Assembly: GCA_025351675.1 (NCBI GenBank)
Contig: JANXVK010000138.1
Location: 1 to 10,368, forward strand
Length of the DNA stretch: 10,368 nt
Direction of reading: 5' to 3'
Source: Rhizobacter sp.
Lineage (GTDB): Bacteria > Pseudomonadota > Gammaproteobacteria > Burkholderiales > Burkholderiaceae_C
Shown here: one piece after another, positions 6,126 through 10,368 of the stretch
How the letters are laid out: each line of letters starts with the position of its first letter
How positions within the stretch are numbered: position 1 is the stretch's first letter
The notes under the pieces: model-generated
The model's input: the letters and a program-made list of their open reading frames with translations, nothing else
What the model was told of the DNA's origin: nothing
The model's database searches: none
Made by a program: the position numbers and the translations under genes

Positions 6126-7013
6126 TCACTGCAGACGCAGGCTGTCGACCAGCAGCCGCGCGGCCACGGGCAGCGCGTCGTAAGCGCGCACACAAATCGA
6201 GAGTTCGCGTCTGGCCCAGGGCTCGGCGAGCGTGATGAAGGTGACGTTTACCGATTTCACCAGTGCCTCGGCCACGGCCCGCGGCATCACGCCGATGCCA
6301 AGGCCCGCTTCGACCATCCGGGCCAGCGCGTCGTAGCTCGTCACCTGAATGCGCACGCGCAGGGGGCGCTGCGCGGTCATCGCGGCGCGCGTCAGCAACA
6401 GCATGATGGAGCTGCCGGTGTGCAGGCCGACGAAGTCATGCGCGAGCGTCGGCGCGAACGCGATGCCGCGGCGCCCCTTCGCGAGCCGGTGCCCGAGCGG
6501 CAGCATCAGCACCAGTTCGTCGTGGTGGTACGGGAACACCTCGACGCCGTCGGCCGGCCCGTCCATCAGGCAGACGCCGACATCGGCCTCGTTCTCGGCC
6601 ACGGCTTTCACGATCACCGAGCTGATGCGCTCCTGCAGGTGCACGTCGACCTGCGGGTAGCGTGCGAGAAAGGCGGCGACCTCCCTCGGCAGGAACTGCG
6701 TGATCGCCGAGATGTTCGCGAACACCCGCACCTGGCCGCGCGTGCCGCCCGACCAGTCGCGCATCTGCAGCGCGATGTTGTCGAGGTCGACCACCAGCCG
6801 GCGCGCCAGGTTCATCAGTGCCAGACCGGCGGGCGTGGCCTGCGCACCCTTGTTGGTGCGCGCCAGCAGCGGTATGCGCAACTGCGCTTCGAGCTCGCTC
6901 ATGCGCTTGCTCACGGCCGCCGGCGCGATGTGGCCATGCGTTGCGGCCGCTGAGATCGAGCCCTGCTCGACAACGCTGACGAACAGTCGAAGCGAGAGAG
7001 GATCGAGGCGCAT
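6126..7013 (-). CDS. LysR-family transcriptional regulator 2
   Basis: The 295-residue LysR protein has its helix-turn-helix at about residues 15-40 (EQGSISAAATHGHIAPAAV, then SKRMSELEAQL). The effector domain starts near residue 88 with GQVRVFANISAITQFLP and contains ENEADVGVCLMDG and VEAGLGIGVMP. The ATG at 7013 gives the normal family start (MRLDPLSLRLF). An in-frame GTG at 7043 lies inside the tRNA gene and is rejected. The start codon is only 2 nt after the CCA end of the tRNA, and no Shine-Dalgarno is possible apart from tRNA sequence, so the mRNA may be leaderless after tRNA processing. It is the promoter-proximal gene of the CoA-transferase/lyase cluster and probably its main regulator. 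It shares motif order and wording with LysR 1, which points to common descent. Confidence 0.92.
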   Translation of the reverse strand: MRLDPLSLRLFVSVVEQGSISAAATHGHIAPAAVSKRMSELEAQLRIPLLARTNKGAQATPAGLALMNLARRLVVDLDNIALQMRDWSGGTRGQVRVFANISAITQFLPREVAAFLARYPQVDVHLQERISSVIVKAVAENEADVGVCLMDGPADGVEVFPYHHDELVLMLPLGHRLAKGRRGIAFAPTLAHDFVGLHTGSSIMLLLTRAAMTAQRPLRVRIQVTSYDALARMVEAGLGIGVMPRAVAEALVKSVNVTFITLAEPWARRELSICVRAYDALPVAARLLVDSLRLQ

Positions 7014-7015
7014 GG

Positions 7016-7105
7016 TGGTGGAAGCGGTGAGATTCGAACTCACGGAGGAGTTGCCCCCTCGGCAGTTTTCAAGACTGCAGCCTTAAACCACTCGGCCACG
7101 CTTCC
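7016..7105 (-). tRNA. tRNA-Ser (anticodon UGA)
   Basis: The 90-nt gene folds as a class II tRNA. The acceptor stem is GGAAGCG/CGCTTCC. The D arm is followed by the anticodon stem GCAGT/ACTGC with loop CTTGAAA (anticodon TGA at 7069-7071). A long variable arm is rich in G then C, and the T arm is GTGAG-TTCGAAT-CTCAC. The discriminator base reads A, followed by an encoded CCA (7016-7018). The long variable arm and the UGA anticodon identify serine. It reads UCN codons, mainly UCA. A -10-like TACAAT lies 18 nt before the 5' end. Confidence 0.97.
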
Positions 7106-7108
7106 TGG

Positions 7109-7134
7109 AAAACCTGAGCCCCGATTGTAGGGGC
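7109..7134 (-). terminator. Weak terminator-like hairpin after the TonB receptor gene
   Basis: In minus-strand RNA, GCCCC (7130-7134) pairs with GGGGC (7118-7122) around a 7-nt loop, and a run of four U follows 5 nt later. It is 20 nt after the receptor stop codon. The stem is short and the U-run displaced, so termination may be weak. The loop contains the -10 element of the tRNA. Confidence 0.4.
7124..7129 (-). promoter_or_regulatory. Likely -10 element of the tRNA-Ser promoter
   Basis: TACAAT on the minus strand, 18 nt before the tRNA 5' end. It matches five of six bases of the sigma-70 -10 consensus. No good -35 hexamer is seen 16-18 nt further upstream. Confidence 0.5.
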
Positions 7135-7154
7135 GGCCCACGGTTCCCATTGCC

Positions 7155-9311
7155 TCAGAAGTTCGCGATCAGCGAGACCCGCACGCTGCGCGGCTCGACC
7201 GGATGGAAGTGGATGTCGTTGACACCCTCGGCCGGCTCGCCCTTCAGCCGCGAGGCATAGGCGTAGTCGATGTCGCTGCCCTGGCGGTTGAACAGGTTGA
7301 ACACGTCGACCGTCACCTTCACGTTCCTGTTGACCTTGTAGCCGGCGCGCAGGTAGGCCAGCGTCGTCGCCTTCGAGCGCTGCAAGTTGTTCTCGTCAAG
7401 CGCGCGCGGGCCGAAGTAGCGCAGCTGGAACTGGCCGAACCACGGGCCGAGATCGGTCAAGGTCGCGCCGAGCGACGTGACCGTCTGGATCGAGCCGGGG
7501 ATGTGGTTGCCGAACAGCGGGTCGCCCGGGTCTGGCTCGGTGAAGCGCGCCCTTGAGACCGCGAGGTCGGCGTCGAGCAGCAGCCACTTGTTGGCGATGT
7601 AGTGGTTGTTCCACTCGACGCCGTAGCGCTTGCTCGCGCGGCTCGGTTCGGTCTCGCCGGCATCGCCGACGAACAAGAGTTCCGAATCGAGCTTCAGCGC
7701 CCACAGCGAGAGCGAACTCTGCAGCCCCGGAACGATCTCGGTGCGCGCGCCGACCTCACCCCCCTTCGAGCGCACCAGCGGATTCACCGGCGAGATCGCC
7801 GGTCCCTTCGGGTCCTTCGCGGCCACGGTCGCGACCGTGCCGCGCGCATCGTTGCTGTGAAAGCCGTAGCCGTAATTGACGAAGTATTCGGTCTTCGCCC
7901 ACGGCCCGAAGATCAGCGACAGCTTCGGCGACGCGATACTCGCGCTTCGGTCGCCGCTGTTGGCCACAATCGAGCTCTGCACGTGGAAGTCGAAGCGGTC
8001 GGCGCGCAGCCCGGCCACGCTGCGCAACCACGGCGTCCACTGCGTTGCGTTCTCGGCGTAGACGCCGATGCTGGTCTGGCGCACCGTGCTCTCCTGCGTC
8101 GTCGCGATGCGCTGGCGCGCGACCGTGCTGTACAGGCCGACCGGGTCGAGCCGGTCGTGGCGCAGTTGAAGGCCGATCGTGTTCGTGCTGTCGCGGCCGG
8201 CGAGCTGGGTGTTCCAGCTGCGGCTGGTCGCGAGGCCGAACACGCGCCGGCGCTCGGCCTGCTCGAACTGGTCGCCGCTAACCGGGTCCTCCTGGAAGAA
8301 CGTGAAGTTCGAATACAGGTCGAGCCTCGACTGGATCGCGTATGCGTTGAACTTGAACTGGCCGTCGGCGAGCGTTTTCTCCATCTCGTACGACAGGCTG
8401 TAGCGTGACGTGAACCCGCCGTCGGTCGGGTCGATCGCGCCGAAGCGGCCGATCAGGCCGGCATCGACCGCGCGCTGCGGAATCTGATCGGTTGCGTTCC
8501 AGCCGGCCGAGTAACCCATCGTGGTGATGGCCTGCCTCGTGCCGCCTTCACTGAGGCTGTAGCGCAGCACGCCGTTGATGCGGTGAAACTTTTCGGGGTT
8601 CTCCCAAGGGCCGTCGTTGTGCGCGACCTCGAGCGCGTAGAGCAGGTCGCCGCGCTGGGCGTTGCTCTTGCCATCGCCACCGAGCGCGCTTGAGTTGGCG
8701 ATCAGCGCCCGCTTGTAGCCGTTCTCGCCGAGCGTCAGCGACGCGATGCCTTGCGGCAGCCTGTCGAACAACCCGATGCGCGCGGCGCCGGCCGACGAGA
8801 AGTCGCCTTCTTCGGCGAAGTACGGGCCTTTCTTGTACGCGATGCGGTTGACGAGCTCGGGCAGCAGCCAGTTCAGGTCGCTGTAGCCGTGGCCGTGCGC
8901 GTGGGTCGGCATGTTGACCGGCATGCCGCCGACATACGTCGCGAAGTCGGTGCCGTGGTCGAGGTTGAAGCCGCGCAGGAAGTACTGGTTCGCCTTGCCG
9001 TCGCCGCTGTGCTGCGTGACGATCACGCCGGGCACGAACTCGAGCAGCTCGGCCGGGCGCAGCGTCGGGCGGCTGCCGATCAAGGTGGCGGTGACGCTGC
9101 CTTGGCTCGCGGCATCGGAGCTGCCGACCGCGTTGTCGTAGTTGCCGAGCACCGTGATCGGCGCAAGTTGCGCGACTGGCGTGCCGGCCGGCGAAATCTG
9201 AGCGCGCGCGCTGCCGCCGGCGGCGAGGGCGAGCAGGGCCGCCGCGGCGAGCGCGGTGGTGGGCGAGGGTGCGCGGTAGCGCGCGACCCTGCAGCAATCG
9301 TGTGAGGACAT
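7155..9311 (-). CDS. TonB-dependent outer-membrane receptor, probably for a metal or metal complex
   Basis: The 718-residue protein has a signal peptide with likely cleavage after SARA (residue 37), and a possible TonB box PITVLG (51-56). A plug domain spans about residues 65-190 (RPAELLEFVPGVIVTQHSGDG, then YFLRGFNLDHGTDF). A 22-strand-type barrel ends in the aromatic residue F (RVSLIANF), the usual signal for outer-membrane assembly. The plug carries a histidine cluster, MPTHAHGHGYSD (H137, H139, H141), plus H119. The ATG at 9311 was chosen because it opens directly on the signal peptide; the longer open frame upstream is not coding. It uses TonB energy to bring a scarce ligand across the outer membrane. 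The histidines, the His-rich neighbour and the diverging copper chaperone gene point to copper or zinc, but the ligand is inferred. No siderophore genes are present. Confidence 0.93.
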   Translation of the reverse strand: MSSHDCCRVARYRAPSPTTALAAAALLALAAGGSARAQISPAGTPVAQLAPITVLGNYDNAVGSSDAASQGSVTATLIGSRPTLRPAELLEFVPGVIVTQHSGDGKANQYFLRGFNLDHGTDFATYVGGMPVNMPTHAHGHGYSDLNWLLPELVNRIAYKKGPYFAEEGDFSSAGAARIGLFDRLPQGIASLTLGENGYKRALIANSSALGGDGKSNAQRGDLLYALEVAHNDGPWENPEKFHRINGVLRYSLSEGGTRQAITTMGYSAGWNATDQIPQRAVDAGLIGRFGAIDPTDGGFTSRYSLSYEMEKTLADGQFKFNAYAIQSRLDLYSNFTFFQEDPVSGDQFEQAERRRVFGLATSRSWNTQLAGRDSTNTIGLQLRHDRLDPVGLYSTVARQRIATTQESTVRQTSIGVYAENATQWTPWLRSVAGLRADRFDFHVQSSIVANSGDRSASIASPKLSLIFGPWAKTEYFVNYGYGFHSNDARGTVATVAAKDPKGPAISPVNPLVRSKGGEVGARTEIVPGLQSSLSLWALKLDSELLFVGDAGETEPSRASKRYGVEWNNHYIANKWLLLDADLAVSRARFTEPDPGDPLFGNHIPGSIQTVTSLGATLTDLGPWFGQFQLRYFGPRALDENNLQRSKATTLAYLRAGYKVNRNVKVTVDVFNLFNRQGSDIDYAYASRLKGEPAEGVNDIHFHPVEPRSVRVSLIANF

Positions 9312-9338
9312 GATGGATTCCGGGTGACGTGGCCGACC

Positions 9339-9423
9339 CCCGACGCATGTCGGGCGCTGGCCAATGAACAAGCAGAGGGCGCGATGCTCGCGCCGATCAC
9401 GAGAGGGCGCGCCCAAGCGCGCC
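9339..9423. repeat. Three consecutive inverted repeats between the His-rich gene and the TonB receptor gene
   Basis: There are three perfect stem-loops: 9339-9354 (6 bp, CCCGAC/GTCGGG, 4-nt loop), 9378-9394 (7 bp, GGCGCGA/TCGCGCC, 3-nt loop) and 9406-9423 (7 bp, GGCGCGC/GCGCGCC, 4-nt loop). They fill most of the 122-nt gap. The last lies 10 nt after the stop of the His-rich gene in its transcription direction, without a U-run. Possible roles are partial termination, mRNA processing or translational control. Confidence 0.5.
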
Positions 9424-9433
9424 GGCCACGAGC

Positions 9434-9913
9434 TCAGCCGCGCGGCGGCCGTTCGAGGCGCCCGGCCTCGATGCGCGCGATCTCGCGCGTGGCCGCGTCG
9501 GGCCAGCGCGTGGCGGTGCCCACGCGCGCGGCACCCTCGAACAGCGTAGCGAGCGACAGCATCGCGACGACCGGCGTGCTCGATCCGCCCGATGCCTCGC
9601 CGGACAGCGCTGCACTGCCTTCGGCATCCATGCTGACGACATCGGTGTCTTGCGGTCTGTGGTGATGCCGCTGCAGCAACTCGTGGGTGTGCCGGCGCGC
9701 CGCGGTGCCGCTGGTCAGGTGGTCCGCGCGGCGGAAGTCCAGCCAGCCCGCCATCACTGCGGCCGCCTCGGCTGCCTGAACGTGCGAGTGGTTCGTGCCC
9801 GGCAACCCGACACGCGTCGACGCGAACCCATGGATCGCCAGCGCGGTCAGCAAACCCCACGCGATCAGCCGCGATGCGGTGCGGCCGGTGCGGCGGGTGA
9901 GGGTGAGAGACAT
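9434..9913 (-). CDS. Histidine-rich, membrane-anchored small protein of unknown function
   Basis: The 159-residue protein starts MSLTLTRRTGRTASR and has one hydrophobic segment at about residues 14-31 (uncleaved anchor or signal peptide). A probably periplasmic region follows with nine histidines in the first 85 residues: H28, H42, H44, H65, H75, H77 and the triplet H83-H85. A second, short hydrophobic patch lies at 114-126. The ATG at 9913 was preferred over an in-frame TTG at 9931; neither has a clear Shine-Dalgarno. It precedes the TonB receptor gene by 122 nt on the same strand and diverges from a PCu(A)C copper chaperone gene. The His pattern suits binding of zinc or copper in the periplasm. 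No family is assigned with confidence. Small His-rich proteins beside copper TonB receptors (DUF2946 type) are a comparison, but the sequence is not a clear match. Confidence 0.75.
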   Translation of the reverse strand: MSLTLTRRTGRTASRLIAWGLLTALAIHGFASTRVGLPGTNHSHVQAAEAAAVMAGWLDFRRADHLTSGTAARRHTHELLQRHHHRPQDTDVVSMDAEGSAALSGEASGGSSTPVVAMLSLATLFEGAARVGTATRWPDAATREIARIEAGRLERPPRG

Positions 9914-10107
9914 GGTTGAGGGCGAAGTCAAGGCCTGACGATCCCTACGCGGATCGGCGCGCGCTGGATGCCTTCGCTTGGCAGGCAGCGGTCGTGGGCA
10001 CCAGTTCGCGCCGCGCCATCATGCAGCAAGATCGTGACAGCGCCGTGTCCGCCGCGGGCGGTGCGCCGGTCATCAAAGCGTCTTGGGGGCCCGATAGCCT
10101 CGCCGGC
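9914..10107. other. Divergent intergenic region between the His-rich gene and the copper chaperone gene
   Basis: This 194-nt stretch must hold the promoters of both diverging genes. It is GC-rich, with no convincing -35/-10 pair on either strand and no AT-rich palindrome resembling a Zur, Fur or CueR operator. Small open frames across it look like shadows. Confidence 0.5.
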
Positions 10108-10368
10108 ATGACCTCGACCGCTGCCTTCCTTCCGTCCACCGGCCGACGCACGCTGTTGCGCGCGGGCTGTGCCCTGGGCGCCGCGCTCGCGCTGCCGCCG
10201 GCGCGCGCGTGCGAGTTCTTCAGCACCCACCTGCGCATCCTGCATCCTTGGTCGCGCGCCACGGCCACGGGCGATGCATTCGCGGTGCTGTGCATGCGCT
10301 TCGACGAAGTGCGGCTGCCGGATCGCCTGATCCGAGTCGAGACGCCGGTCGCGGCGGGCGCCGAGATG
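10108..10368 (+). CDS. PCu(A)C-type periplasmic copper chaperone, N-terminal part only
   Basis: Eighty-seven codons are visible before the window ends. The start MTSTAAFLPSTGRRTLLRAG holds a twin-arginine-like motif (R13-R14), followed by a hydrophobic core and an ARA cleavage site near residue 34, so export by Tat is likely. The mature part starts CEFFSTHLRILHPWSRATATGDAF. The 'HPWSRAT' entry and the later 'DRLIRVETPVA...GAEM' strand match PCu(A)C (DUF461) proteins, which hold Cu(I) with Met and His in the periplasm and deliver it to cytochrome oxidase. The metal-binding His/Met residues would mostly lie past the edge, so the copper site cannot be checked. A cysteine follows the cleavage site, but the preceding residues are not a good lipobox. 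It is transcribed away from the His-rich gene and the TonB receptor. No Shine-Dalgarno is seen. Confidence 0.8.
   Translation, partial: MTSTAAFLPSTGRRTLLRAGCALGAALALPPARACEFFSTHLRILHPWSRATATGDAFAVLCMRFDEVRLPDRLIRVETPVAAGAEM

Noticed and set aside
4779..6953. Long plus-strand open frame of 724 codons opposite CoA-transferase 2 and LysR 2
   Set aside because: It has biased composition and no domain pattern, and it crosses the gap between two real genes on the other strand.
7014..7043. GTG start giving LysR 2 ten extra residues
   Set aside because: It lies inside the tRNA T arm and acceptor stem; the ATG at 7013 gives the normal family N-terminus.
7016..7105. tRNA-Ser as an integration site for a genomic island
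   Set aside because: No integrase, repeated tRNA 3' end or other mobile gene is visible, so island insertion cannot be supported from this window.
9312..9860. Upstream extension of the TonB receptor frame
   Set aside because: The signal peptide begins at the ATG at 9311. The extension overlaps the His-rich gene in another frame and has no conserved features.
9945..10295. Minus-strand open frames opposite the copper chaperone start
   Set aside because: They show no domain or signal and overlap the well-matched plus-strand chaperone gene.

Overview
The window is GC-rich, tightly packed and almost entirely coded on the minus strand. The composition, the CaiB/lyase/LysR gene mix and the tRNA and promoter style suggest a betaproteobacterium of the order Burkholderiales. 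That is an inference from gene style; nothing in the window fixes the species.

Region 1 (1-7013, all minus strand) looks like a carboxylic-acid catabolic island. In transcription order it holds a LysR regulator (7013-6126), a CaiB/BaiF CoA-transferase (6017-4803), an HMG-CoA-lyase-family enzyme (4806-3814, overlapping the previous stop by 4 nt), a second LysR regulator of the same subfamily (3799-2894), a second CaiB/BaiF CoA-transferase (2809-1673), a periplasmic binding protein (1546-359) and the start of a LivH-type permease (336-1, cut by the window edge). The simplest reading is import of a carboxylate, its activation by transfer of CoA from a donor thioester, and cleavage of the resulting 3-hydroxyacyl-CoA by a retro-aldol or Claisen-type lyase. 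The substrate is not known. 3-hydroxy-3-methylglutarate or a close relative such as citramalate is a reasonable candidate.

Region 2 (7016-7134) is a complete tRNA-Ser(UGA) gene with encoded CCA. It lies only 2 nt upstream of the first LysR start codon. A TACAAT -10 element sits in the loop of a hairpin between the tRNA and the TonB receptor gene.

Region 3 (7155-10368) looks like an outer-membrane and periplasm metal-handling locus. It holds a small histidine-rich membrane-anchored protein (9913-9434) and a complete TonB-dependent receptor with a histidine-rich plug segment (9311-7155). Diverging from them, on the plus strand, is the start of a PCu(A)C-type copper chaperone with a twin-arginine-like signal peptide (from 10108, cut by the window edge).

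The gaps are short, the longest being 194 nt, but several contain clear inverted repeats: two between the second LysR and the second CoA-transferase, one after the first LysR, and three in a row between the histidine-rich gene and the TonB receptor. No mobile element, integrase or CRISPR array was seen.
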